In this document: positions 5,797 through 13,439 of the stretch, piece by piece
How the letters are laid out: each line of letters opens with the position of its first letter
Position numbering within the stretch: position 1 is the stretch's first letter
Source of the DNA: an uncultured Eubacteriales bacterium
GTDB lineage: Bacteria > Bacillota > Clostridia > Oscillospirales > Acutalibacteraceae
Assembly: GCA_934643185.1 (NCBI GenBank)
Contig: CAKUBN010000037.1
Location: forward strand, 1-22,550
Length of the DNA: 22,550 nucleotides
Direction: 5' to 3'
Program-made: the position numbers and the translations under genes
The notes under the pieces: generated by a model
Seen by the model: only the letters and a program-made list of their open reading frames with translations
What the model was told of the DNA's origin: nothing
Databases searched by the model: none

Positions 5797-7776
5797 ATGA
5801 ATAATTTATATGTGCGCTTGGCGGCGCAGAACATCAAAAAGCACCGCCGCAGCTATGTGCCGTTTATGCTGGCGGGCATTTTTGTGGCGGCGGTCAGCTA
5901 CATTTTAAATTCTCTTTCGGGCAACCCGGACCTCGGCCCCACGGCGCAGATGATGTTCACGTTCGGCAACGGTGTTGTCATGCTGTTTTCCGTCATCTTC
6001 CTGTTTTACACGAACAGCTTTTTGATGAAGCAGCGCAAAAAAGAGCTCGGCCTCTATAACGTGCTCGGCATGAACAAGGGCCACATCGCCCGCGTCATCG
6101 GGCTGGAAACGCTTTTCGCGGCGCTCATCGTCATCATCGGCGGCTCCGCGTTCGGCATTCTGCTCGATAAGCTCACGTTTCTCATTGTTGCCAAAATGAT
6201 GCGGATCACGCCCAGCTACGGCTTCCATGTCATGCCGAAAAGCCTTCAGCACGTTGTCATTGTGTTTGGCGTGATCTACCTGTTGATCTACATTTCCAAT
6301 GTGTTCCGTGTGCGCACTTCGCGCCCCATTGAGCTTCTGCACGGCACAAGCGTCGGCGAGCGTGAGCCCAAAACGAAAGTCATCATGGCGGTACTCGGCG
6401 TGCTGTGCATCGGTGCCGGCTACACGCTTTCCATTCTGTCTTCCAGAGAGCCCGTCCTCGCCATTTCTCTGTTTTTCATCGCCGTTGTTCTCGTTGTCAT
6501 CGGCACGTATTTTCTGTTCACAGCGGGCAGCATCGCGCTTTTAAAGCTTTTGCGCCGCAACAAAAATTATTATTATAAGACAAACCACTTCATCAGCGTT
6601 TCCGGCATGCTGTACCGCATGAAGCAGAACGCCGTCGGCCTTTCAAATATCTGCATCCTCTCCACCATGGTGCTCGTCATTCTGTCTTCCACCTGCTCTC
6701 TGTGGTTCGGCACCGAGGATATGATCTACAACCGCTACCCGGCAGACATCCTGCTGAGCCTGGAAGACCCGAACCACATGGTCGATATGGCCACTTTTTT
6801 GACGGACGAGCTCAAAAGTGTCCCGGGCGGCAGCTATACGTCCTATGAATTTCTGACCGGCTACGATTCCACGGAAGAAATCGAGGACAGCGCCTCCGCG
6901 ATCTTCGTAAAGGACGGCACCGCGCAGATCGGCTCCATCACGTGCAATGTGCTGTTCTTCTCCGCAGAGACCTATAACCGCATCACGGGCGAAAATGTGA
7001 CCGTGGAGCCGGGTACGGCGCTTTATATGAGTGTAGACGGCGTCCCTATGCCGGACACCATGACGTTTGCGGGCACGACCTATACGCTTTCGCCCACGCC
7101 GAAGTCCTTTAACCTGCGCGGCAAATATAACGCCTACGTCTCCAAGCCGTATGTCGTCGTTCTGCCGGATTATGCAGAAAAAAGCAAGGTCATCACGCCT
7201 ACCGAATACTACTGCATCTCGCTTGGCAGCCTGACAGATGAAGAACAGCAGGCGTTTTACGATGCGATCATAGAAGACGTTACGACCGTCATGCCGGAGG
7301 ACGAAAGCGTGTTCTGGGACGGCGACGGCTACTTCAACTTTGAGTGCCGCGTGGAAAACGAGCAGGAGATCCGCGGTATGTACGGCAGCTTCCTCTTCAT
7401 GGGCATCTCGCTCGGCTTTGTGTTCACCGTGGCAGCCGTGCTCATCATCTATTATAAACAAATTTCCGAAGGTATGGAGGATAAGACCCGCTTTGCCATC
7501 ATGCAGAAGGTCGGCCTCAGCCAAAAGGAAGTGAAGCACTCCATCCATACGCAGATTTTGACCGTCTTTTTCCTGCCGCTCATCACAGCCGGCATCCACG
7601 TCGTGTTCGCGTACCCCATCATCCGCGCCATCCTGCGCGCTATGATGCTCAGCTCCGAAACGGTGTTTATCCTCTGCACGGTCGCGTCGTTCCTTGTGTT
7701 CTCCGTGTTTTATGCGGTCGTCTACGCCCTCACCGCAAAAATCTACTACCGCATCGTCAGCGAAGACAACAAATAA
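5797..7776 (+). CDS. ABC transporter permease, BceB-like (FtsX domain)
   Basis: Permease of the Bce-type module, 659 aa, close to the usual family length of about 650. Ten membrane segments are readable: about 20-38, 52-73, 103-125, 150-169, 194-214, 220-245 and 284-304, then three near the C-terminus (about 531-553, 587-610, 622-645). Between segments 7 and 8 lies a large extracellular domain (about 305-530), the mark of BceB-type sensors. KKELGLYNVLGMNKGHI (81-97) is the FtsX-type coupling region. GGGAGGG precedes the ATG. The gene has no good plus-strand terminator of its own; the hairpin at 7804-7843 is better placed for ychF, although the same stem also reads in this direction. Confidence 0.94.
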   Translation: MNNLYVRLAAQNIKKHRRSYVPFMLAGIFVAAVSYILNSLSGNPDLGPTAQMMFTFGNGVVMLFSVIFLFYTNSFLMKQRKKELGLYNVLGMNKGHIARVIGLETLFAALIVIIGGSAFGILLDKLTFLIVAKMMRITPSYGFHVMPKSLQHVVIVFGVIYLLIYISNVFRVRTSRPIELLHGTSVGEREPKTKVIMAVLGVLCIGAGYTLSILSSREPVLAISLFFIAVVLVVIGTYFLFTAGSIALLKLLRRNKNYYYKTNHFISVSGMLYRMKQNAVGLSNICILSTMVLVILSSTCSLWFGTEDMIYNRYPADILLSLEDPNHMVDMATFLTDELKSVPGGSYTSYEFLTGYDSTEEIEDSASAIFVKDGTAQIGSITCNVLFFSAETYNRITGENVTVEPGTALYMSVDGVPMPDTMTFAGTTYTLSPTPKSFNLRGKYNAYVSKPYVVVLPDYAEKSKVITPTEYYCISLGSLTDEEQQAFYDAIIEDVTTVMPEDESVFWDGDGYFNFECRVENEQEIRGMYGSFLFMGISLGFVFTVAAVLIIYYKQISEGMEDKTRFAIMQKVGLSQKEVKHSIHTQILTVFFLPLITAGIHVVFAYPIIRAILRAMMLSSETVFILCTVASFLVFSVFYAVVYALTAKIYYRIVSEDNK

Positions 7777-7803
7777 AGCGTATAAGATTTTATTCCTGCA
7801 AAA

Positions 7804-7843
7804 AAGCCCTCCGCCTCCCGAAAACTCGGAAAGCGGAGGGCTT
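7804..7843 (-). terminator. Rho-independent terminator of ychF (possibly bidirectional)
   Basis: Stem AAGCCCTCCGC (7804-7814) pairs with GCGGAGGGCTT (7833-7843), 11 bp. On the minus strand it is followed by a run of Ts (7800-7805, partly within the stem), placed just after the ychF stop. On the plus strand the tail is only TTTGCTGTTCTT, so termination of the permease transcript would be weaker. Confidence 0.85.
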
Positions 7844-7861
7844 TGCTGTTCTTATTTAAAA

Positions 7862-8956
7862 TTAAACGTTGAAGCGGAACAGCACGATGTCGCCGTCCTG
7901 CATCACGTATTCCTTGCCTTCGCTGCGCACAAGACCCTTTTCCTTCGCAGCCGCCATGGAGCCGCATGCCATCAGGTCGTCGAACGCAATGACCTCGGCA
8001 CGGATGAAGCCGCGCTCGAAATCGCTGTGGATTTTGCCCGCAGCCTGCGGTGCCTTCGTGCCTTTCTTGATCGTCCAGGCGCGCACCTCGGGCTTGCCGG
8101 CAGTCAGGTAGGAGATGAGGCCGAGCAGGGAGTAGCAGGCGTTGATGAGACGGTCAAGGCCGGACTCGGTCAGACCCATGTCAGCGAGGAAAAGCTCCTT
8201 CTCTTCCGGGTCCATGCCGGAAATTTCAGCCTCGATCTCCGCGCAGATCGGCAGAACAGCGGCGTGCTGCTCGTCGGCGATCTTCTTCACGGCGAGGTAG
8301 CCGGGGTTATTTTCAATGCCGTTTGCAAAATCGGATTCGCTCATGTTGGCGGCGAAAATGATCGGCTTGTTCGTCAGCAGATTGACGGAAGCGAGCAGCT
8401 CGGCTTCCTCCTCGTCGCACTCCACACTGCGGGCAGGCTTGCCGGCGTCCAGCGCCTCGTGCACGCGCTCAAAGAACTCCAGCTCGCTCTGGTACTTCTT
8501 GTCCGCCTTGATCATCTTCTTCGTCTTATCGATGCGGCGGTCGAGCACCTCAATGTCGGAGAGGATGAGCTCGAGATCGATCGTCTCAATGTCGCGGGCC
8601 GGGTCAATGGAGCCCTCCACGTGGATGATGTCGTCGTTTTCGAAGCAGCGCACCACATGAACCACTGCGTCCACCTCGCGGATGTTGGAGAGAAACTTGT
8701 TGCCGAGGCCCTCGCCCTTCGACGCGCCCTTCACAAGACCCGCAATGTCCACAAACTCGATCGTCGCCGGGGTGAACTTTTCCGGCTCGTACATTTCTGC
8801 CAGCTTATCGAGGCGCTTGTCCGGCACAGCAACAACGCCCACGTTCGGCTCAATGGTGCAGAACGGGTAGTTCGCAGACTGCGCCCCCGCATTCGTGATC
8901 GCATTAAAAAGTGTGCTCTTGCCGACGTTCGGCAGACCGACAATACCTAATTTCAT
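7862..8956 (-). CDS. ychF: Ribosome-binding ATPase YchF (Obg family)
   Basis: Conserved P-loop nucleotidase that binds the 70S ribosome and hydrolyses ATP, linked to stress responses. At 364 aa it has the normal family length. G1 is GLPNVGKST (7-15), followed by NYPFCTIEPNVG (29-40). Switch II is DIAGLVKGASKGEGLG (70-85). The G4 position reads NMSE (204-207) instead of NKxD, which is why this family prefers ATP. A coiled-coil helical insertion (about 135-175) and a C-terminal TGS domain (about 280-364, ending DGDIVLFRFNV) complete the protein. It has its own promoter and terminator, so it is monocistronic. The ribosome binding site is weak (AAAGAAAGATGG). Confidence 0.97.
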   Translation of the reverse strand: MKLGIVGLPNVGKSTLFNAITNAGAQSANYPFCTIEPNVGVVAVPDKRLDKLAEMYEPEKFTPATIEFVDIAGLVKGASKGEGLGNKFLSNIREVDAVVHVVRCFENDDIIHVEGSIDPARDIETIDLELILSDIEVLDRRIDKTKKMIKADKKYQSELEFFERVHEALDAGKPARSVECDEEEAELLASVNLLTNKPIIFAANMSESDFANGIENNPGYLAVKKIADEQHAAVLPICAEIEAEISGMDPEEKELFLADMGLTESGLDRLINACYSLLGLISYLTAGKPEVRAWTIKKGTKAPQAAGKIHSDFERGFIRAEVIAFDDLMACGSMAAAKEKGLVRSEGKEYVMQDGDIVLFRFNV

Positions 8957-9009
8957 CTATAAAACCATCTTTCTTTGAATGTAGTCATGATGTAAACTCA
9001 TACTCAATC

Positions 9010-9038
9010 AGTATAGCATATTCCCCCTGCGCCTGCAA
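9010..9038 (-). promoter_or_regulatory. Promoter of ychF
   Basis: On the minus strand TTGCAG (9038-9033), a 17-nt spacer and TATACT (9015-9010) lie upstream of ychF and downstream of the FAD-oxidoreductase terminator. The untranslated leader is about 45 nt. Confidence 0.7.
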
Positions 9039-9072
9039 GGAAATTCTGCGATTTGCGGGGAAAAGCATAAGA

Positions 9073-9111
9073 AAACGGGCTTCTGCCGAATTGCCGCGGC
9101 GGGGCCCGTTT
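9073..9111 (-). terminator. Rho-independent terminator of the FAD oxidoreductase gene
   Basis: Minus-strand stem AAACGGGC (9111-9104) pairs with GCCCGTTT (9080-9073), with a 23-nt GC-rich internal loop that can fold further. It is followed by TCTTATGCTTTT. Confidence 0.7.
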
Positions 9112-9150
9112 CTTTATGTGTGAACTTGCGATGTGTGCAATCTTGTTCTC

Positions 9151-10554
9151 TTATGCGTTTTCCTGTTCTGCGAGTTTTCTGCCCATGAGCACGCCCATGC
9201 AAGAGGCCATCATCAGGCCGCGCGTCCATCCGCTGGCGTCGCCAAGGCAGTGCAGGTTGTGAATGCTTGTGTTGAGATCCGTGTCCATCTTCACGCGGTT
9301 GCTGTAAAATTTCAGCTCCGGCGAATAGAGCAGCGTCTCCACGGCGGCGAAGCCCGGGACGACGTGATCGACCGCCTGAATGAAGTTGATGATGTTCACC
9401 ATGGCGCGGTACGGCATGGCAGAGGTGATGTCGCCCGCCACCGCGTCCGGCAGAGAGGGGCGCAGGTTCGAGCGAGAAAGCTCTTTCTGCCACGTGCGCT
9501 TGCCGTCCAGAATATCGCCGTAGCGCTGCACCAGAATGTGGCCCGCGCCCAGCATGTTCGTCAGCTCGCCCACCTTCTGCGCGTATTCGATCGGCTGATT
9601 GAACGGCTCGTTGAAGTTGTGGGAGCATAAAATGGCGAGGTTCGTGTTATCGGATTTTTTATCTTTATAGGAATGGCCGTTCACGACGGCGAGGTTGTTA
9701 TCGTAATTTTCCTGGCTGACAAAGCCGCCCGGGTTCTGGCAGAATGTGCGCACCTTGTTTTTAAACGGCTTCGGGTAGCCGATGAGCTTCGATTCATACA
9801 GAACGTTGTTCACGGTTTCCATGACCTCGTTGCGCACCTCTACGCGCACGCCGATGTCCACTGTGCCCGGCGCATGGGCGATGCCGTGGCGGGCGCAGAG
9901 CTTGTCAAACCAATCCGCGCCGCGTCGGCCGGCTGCCACAACGGTCTGTTTCGCGTAAACGTCGTATTCGTTCTGACCCTCCGCAACGTGCACGCCGATG
10001 CAGGTGTCGTTCTTCAAAATGAGGTCGCTGCACGCGCAGCCGAAGCGAATCTCCACGCCGTTATGCAGAAGATATTGCTCAATCGCGTAATAAATCTCCT
10101 GCGCCTTCTCTGTGCCGAGGTGACGAATGGGGCAGTCGACGAGCTTTAAGCCGGTCTGGATGGCGCGCTTGCGGATCTCCTTCACGGCTTCCTTTTCGCT
10201 TACGCCCTCCACGCGCGTGTCCGCGCCGAACTCCAGATAAATGGAATCCGTGTATTCAATAAGCGACTGCACGGTGTCTTCGCCGATCAGCTGGGGCAGG
10301 TCGCCGCCGACCTCCGGGCTCAGCGAAAGCTTGCCGTCCGAGAACGCGCCCGCGCCGGAAAAGCCCGTCGTAATGTGGCAGTACGGCTTGCAGTTCATGC
10401 AGCGGCCGGTCTGCGCCTTGGGACATTTGCGCGTTTCAATGGAGCGGCCTTTCTCGAGCAGCAGGATCTTTTCCTTGCTGCCGCGGCGCAGAAGCTCCAT
10501 TGCAGTGAAAATGCCGGCAGGGCCGGCGCCGATGATGACGATGTCTGTGTTCAT
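9151..10554 (-). CDS. NAD(P)/FAD-dependent oxidoreductase (COG2509-type)
   Basis: Predicted cytoplasmic flavoprotein dehydrogenase of 467 aa; the substrate is unknown. The N-terminus has a Rossmann FAD site, DIVIIGAGPAGIFTAMELL (4-22), with an acidic residue after the second strand (LLLEKG). A cysteine cluster C44, C52, C55, C59 (KCP..GRCMNCKPYC) is followed by TGFSGAGAFSDGKLSLSP (63-80), the typical start of this family. The C-terminal FAD motif is LHCLGDASGWTRGLMMASC. ATG at 10554 is chosen over an in-frame TTG at 10566; the nearby GGGG ribosome binding site is modest. A purine riboswitch and strong promoter precede it and a terminator follows, so it is a single-gene unit. A link to purine chemistry is inferred only from the riboswitch. 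Confidence 0.88.
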   Translation of the reverse strand: MNTDIVIIGAGPAGIFTAMELLRRGSKEKILLLEKGRSIETRKCPKAQTGRCMNCKPYCHITTGFSGAGAFSDGKLSLSPEVGGDLPQLIGEDTVQSLIEYTDSIYLEFGADTRVEGVSEKEAVKEIRKRAIQTGLKLVDCPIRHLGTEKAQEIYYAIEQYLLHNGVEIRFGCACSDLILKNDTCIGVHVAEGQNEYDVYAKQTVVAAGRRGADWFDKLCARHGIAHAPGTVDIGVRVEVRNEVMETVNNVLYESKLIGYPKPFKNKVRTFCQNPGGFVSQENYDNNLAVVNGHSYKDKKSDNTNLAILCSHNFNEPFNQPIEYAQKVGELTNMLGAGHILVQRYGDILDGKRTWQKELSRSNLRPSLPDAVAGDITSAMPYRAMVNIINFIQAVDHVVPGFAAVETLLYSPELKFYSNRVKMDTDLNTSIHNLHCLGDASGWTRGLMMASCMGVLMGRKLAEQENA

Positions 10555-10650
10555 GTGTGACCCCAACTTTCTAAAACTAACGGATGGATTTTCGTATGAA
10601 TTTCAAAATACAACTCTATGCAAGACCCGGTTTCGGGCAAATCGGCGCAT

Positions 10651-10767
10651 AAAAAGGCCGCCCTGCACCCGAACGTATACACGAAGCCCGTAAGCGGCTT
10701 CGGTATAGTCGGCACACAAGGCGGCCGGTAGAGACATTCACCCAAGTCGTGAATTTATATGACCGAT
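10651..10767 (-). promoter_or_regulatory. Guanine-type purine riboswitch with ON-switch terminator
   Basis: Minus strand. The aptamer (10767-10700) shows P1 with one bulged C, J1/2 as in CATATAA, P2 ATTCAC/GTGAAT closed by a 7-nt L2 GACTTGG, J2/3 GTCTCTAC, P3 CGGC/GCCG, L3 CCTTGTG (its CC can pair with the GG of L2), and J3/1 GACTATA. U47, U51 and C74 of the binding pocket are present; C74 indicates guanine-type rather than adenine-type specificity. P3 is shorter than normal. The P3/L3 segment GGCCGCC (10726-10720) is exactly complementary to GGCGGCC (10662-10656), which is followed by TTTTT. Between them CGAAGCC/GGGCTTCG and TATAC/GTATA pair further. This long terminator competes with the aptamer, so ligand binding should permit transcription. 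Confidence 0.78.
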
Positions 10768-10779
10768 CAGCAATTCAGA

Positions 10780-10808
10780 AGTATAGCATGCAATGCAGCT
10801 TCTGTCAA
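10780..10808 (-). promoter_or_regulatory. Strong promoter of the riboswitch / FAD oxidoreductase transcript
   Basis: Minus strand TTGACA (10808-10803), 17-nt spacer, TATACT (10785-10780). The predicted transcript start, near 10773, lies just before the aptamer, as expected for a riboswitch leader. Confidence 0.9.
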
Positions 10809-10860
10809 GGCTTTTTACGCATAAAAATGCAAGCTTTTGTAAAATATCCTGCAATTTTAC

Positions 10861-11769
10861 TTATTTAATGAATTTCTCGCCGTCGTAGACGAATATGCCC
10901 GCGCCTGCGCCGGTCTTTTTGCCGTCCAAAAGCCACTTTTTAAAGCAGCGGCGCTGCGTGGTGTCCTCGGGCAGCTCACTGTCCGGCTTTTCAAAGTCCT
11001 TTGCGAATACGCGCCACTTGTCGTAGAATTCATCGTATTCCTCGCTGTCATAAATATAGAAGTCGCCGATAAAATCGACCATGTTGAGCGTCTCGGGCAG
11101 GATTTCGCGGTTCTTCGGGAACAAAAGCCAGGAGTGGCAGCAGAACACCATCGGCTTGCCGTCAAAGGCCTTTTTGTAGGAGTCGATGCGCACCGCGCGG
11201 TTCAAAGAGCCGCAGGACGGAATGTGCATGTTGTAAACGGTGTCGCCGGGCTTTACCGTGTAGCCGCCCACCGTCACGGGCGCATCACCGGAGAAGTGCA
11301 CGGCCTCATACTGCAAGCGGCCCAGCTTAAAGCGGTGCATCGTGTAGAACCACGGGTACCAGCTTGCAACAAACGTGCCCCAAATGCCGTATACGTCGTG
11401 GCACTCGATGAGCTTGAATTTGAGGTCGGCGATCGTGTCCCAGAACAGCTCGTCCGTCAGACCCGCCGTTCTGTAATTTTCACGCAGGCGCTCGCTCGCA
11501 AGCACAAGGAACAGAAAATCCACCACATGGCGGTGCAGGCCCGTCAGCTCGGAAAGCGCGTCCATGTGCGGCACAATGGGCTGCCACTCCGCGCCGTAAG
11601 CGCCGTCAATGCCGTAGTCTTTAAAAAGCAGCGTCTCGGCAGAAACCAGCTCGTCGATCGCGCCGGGCGTCGTCACAAGCGTCTCGCAGCTTTCGCGCAG
11701 AGAAGCACGGCTCGCTTCCGGCAGGTCAAGGTTTTCAATAAAGCAATTTAAATAATCGAGTGTGTACAT
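10861..11769 (-). CDS. Acyltransferase-domain protein (NAT_N / GNAT_C type)
   Basis: Protein of 302 aa resembling the two-part family often annotated as acyltransferase domain-containing protein: an all-helical N-terminal region (about 1-120) followed by a GNAT-like C-terminal domain. Seen directly are LSELTGLHRHVVDFLFLVL in the first part, and WGTFVASWYPWFYTMHRFKLGRLQYE and YNMHIPSCGSL in the second; the latter motif is typical of the C-terminal domain. The substrate and any catalytic role are unknown. ATG at 11769 has GGAGG 6 nt upstream and is preferred over a longer frame starting at 11799. No good terminator follows: only an AT-rich dyad (10839-10860) separates it from the riboswitch promoter of the next gene. 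An inverted repeat overlaps its promoter. Confidence 0.75.
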   Translation of the reverse strand: MYTLDYLNCFIENLDLPEASRASLRESCETLVTTPGAIDELVSAETLLFKDYGIDGAYGAEWQPIVPHMDALSELTGLHRHVVDFLFLVLASERLRENYRTAGLTDELFWDTIADLKFKLIECHDVYGIWGTFVASWYPWFYTMHRFKLGRLQYEAVHFSGDAPVTVGGYTVKPGDTVYNMHIPSCGSLNRAVRIDSYKKAFDGKPMVFCCHSWLLFPKNREILPETLNMVDFIGDFYIYDSEEYDEFYDKWRVFAKDFEKPDSELPEDTTQRRCFKKWLLDGKKTGAGAGIFVYDGEKFIK

Positions 11770-11804
11770 ACTTATCCTCCCAAAATCGCGTTTTTCCATA
11801 GAAA

Positions 11805-11845
11805 CGCGTATATCTCATTCTATCATTTGTATACGCGCGGCGCAA
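11805..11845 (-). promoter_or_regulatory. Promoter with inverted-repeat operator candidate, acyltransferase-domain gene
   Basis: Minus strand TTGCGC (11845-11840), 17-nt spacer and TAGAAT (11822-11817) form a plausible promoter. CGCGTATA (11805-11812) and its exact inverse TATACGCG (11830-11837) are separated by 17 nt. One arm lies in the spacer and the other near the predicted transcript start, where a repressor could block initiation. No such arms occur at the other promoters in the window. Confidence 0.5.
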
Positions 11846-12005
11846 TGGACTTTTTGCACAGCAGAACACGCCCGTTTTTGTAGGAACGGTGCACAGTACA
11901 TGTTTTTTGCACGGTTTTCTCCGGTAATCCTCAAGGTTTAATCACCTGCTCTTCACATTTTGTAAGTAAAATTTAAGAAACAAAACAAAGAGGAGGGCGA
12001 AAGCC

Positions 12006-12716
12006 ATGGCGGACTATACCGGCGTATTTGAGCGCGTAGAGCAAAAATATCTGCTCGATTCCTTACAGTTTGAAACGCTTTGGACGGTTTTGGAGCCGTA
12101 TATGCGTCCCGATGAATACGGGCGCTCCACGATATGCAACATCTACTTTGACACCCCGAATCATTTGCTGGCGCGGCTTTCGGGTGAAAAGCCCGTCTAT
12201 AAAGAAAAGCTGCGTCTGCGCACCTACGGCGTGCCGAAAGCGGAAAGCCCGTCGTTCGTGGAGCTGAAGAAAAAATACCAGGGCATCGTCTATAAGCGCC
12301 GCATCGTAATGCCCTACGGCGAAGCGTATGACTGGCTCGTAAACGGCAAAGCGCCGAAGGATAACAGCCAGATCGCAAAAGAGATCACGTGGTCGCTGCG
12401 CTATTACGGCGATTTAAAGCCTGCCGTGGCGCTGTGCTACGACCGCGTGGCGCTCTATAGCCGCGAAGACAGCGGCCTGCGCATTACATTTGATACCAAC
12501 ATCCGCTTTAGAGAAACCAACACAGACCTGCGTCAGGGCGATGAAGGCCAGCTGCTTTTAGAGCCCGGCGAAACGCTGATGGAGATCAAAGCGGGCGGCG
12601 GCCTTCCCACATGGCTCACCGGCATGCTGAGCAGCTTAGGCATTTACCCCTCGTCGTTTTCAAAATACGGCGCTGCCTACAACACCCACGGCGTACACAT
12701 CGTGCACGCCTCCTGA
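12006..12716 (+). CDS. VTC-domain polyphosphate polymerase family protein
   Basis: Protein of 236 aa with a complete VTC (CYTH-like triphosphate tunnel) fold, the catalytic domain of yeast Vtc4 that makes polyphosphate from ATP. The family pattern is clear: RVEQKYLLD (10-18), ICNIYFDTP (43-51), KLRLRTYG, FVELKKKY, VYKRRIVMP, ALCYDRVALY, ITFDTNIRFR and LMEIKAGGGLPTWL. The alternating basic residues line the tunnel and the acidic residues hold the metal. AGGAGGG lies 8 nt before the ATG. It is the first gene of a three-gene run with DUF4956 and a beta-helix lipoprotein, a neighbourhood also known from other Clostridia. Polymerase activity is inferred from the family; bacterial members are little tested. 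No convincing promoter was found in the 236 bp upstream. Confidence 0.9.
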   Translation: MADYTGVFERVEQKYLLDSLQFETLWTVLEPYMRPDEYGRSTICNIYFDTPNHLLARLSGEKPVYKEKLRLRTYGVPKAESPSFVELKKKYQGIVYKRRIVMPYGEAYDWLVNGKAPKDNSQIAKEITWSLRYYGDLKPAVALCYDRVALYSREDSGLRITFDTNIRFRETNTDLRQGDEGQLLLEPGETLMEIKAGGGLPTWLTGMLSSLGIYPSSFSKYGAAYNTHGVHIVHAS

Positions 12717-12746
12717 ATACTTTGTTGAATTTAGAAAGGATATCTC

Positions 12747-13421
12747 ATGGAAACCATGTTTGCAAGCCTGACCTCGTCCGGCATCACCGTATCTTCGTTT
12801 TTGATCTGCTCGCTTGTCGCGCTGCTGTGCGGCGCACTCATCGCGTTTACGTATACGCGCCGCACGCGCTTCACGCAGAGCCTTGTGCTCGCCGTCATTT
12901 TGCTGCCGTTTGCCGTGCAGACCGTCATCATGCTCGTCAATGGCAACGTCGGCACGGGCGTCGCGGTCGCCGGCGCGTTCGGCCTCGTCCGTTTCCGTTC
13001 CGCACCCGGCAACGCAAAGGACATCTCCGTCATCTTCATCGCCATGGCGGTCGGCCTTGCCTGCGGCAGCGGCTACATCATGCTCGCCATGCTCTTCACG
13101 CTCATTGCGTGCGCCGTGCTGTACCTGCTCATCTTCTTCCACATCGGCGCAGACCGCAGCGGCGAGAAGGAGCTCAGCATCACCATCCCGGAATCGCTCG
13201 ATTACACCGAGGTGTTCGACGATATTTTCAAAGAATACACTACCCACGCAGAGCTTACGGAAGTCAAGACCGCAAGCCTCGGTAGCCTCTATAAGCTGCA
13301 CTATCGCGTGCGCCTTGCGGACGACCGCAACGAAAAAGAATTTCTCGATGCGCTTCGCTGCCGCAACGGCAATCTCGAAGTGCGCTGCGGCCAGCCGCAT
13401 ACTCCCGTGGAACAGCTGTAA
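12747..13421 (+). CDS. DUF4956 membrane protein
   Basis: Integral membrane protein of 224 aa. About four hydrophobic segments fill the first 130 residues (about 14-34, 40-60, 68-86, 95-132). GAFGLVRFRSAPGNAKD (about 73-89) is the conserved core of DUF4956. A soluble C-terminal tail (about 135-224) of mixed helix and strand is probably cytoplasmic. GAAAGGAT lies before the ATG, 30 nt after the VTC gene. DUF4956 proteins commonly sit next to VTC-domain genes, so a role as membrane partner, for example anchoring or handling polyphosphate, is a reasonable inference, but no biochemical function is established that I know of. Confidence 0.88.
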   Translation: METMFASLTSSGITVSSFLICSLVALLCGALIAFTYTRRTRFTQSLVLAVILLPFAVQTVIMLVNGNVGTGVAVAGAFGLVRFRSAPGNAKDISVIFIAMAVGLACGSGYIMLAMLFTLIACAVLYLLIFFHIGADRSGEKELSITIPESLDYTEVFDDIFKEYTTHAELTEVKTASLGSLYKLHYRVRLADDRNEKEFLDALRCRNGNLEVRCGQPHTPVEQL

Positions 13422-13439
13422 AGAAAGGAGCCTTCCTTT

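Noticed and set aside
7694..8950. Long open frame (418 codons) on the plus strand
   Set aside because: It is antisense to ychF, which has full family motifs. The antisense translation shows no recognisable domain and is a by-product of codon bias.
12611..13285. Overlapping plus-strand frame across the VTC and DUF4956 genes
   Set aside because: Out of frame with both recognised genes and very rich in Arg and His without any motif.
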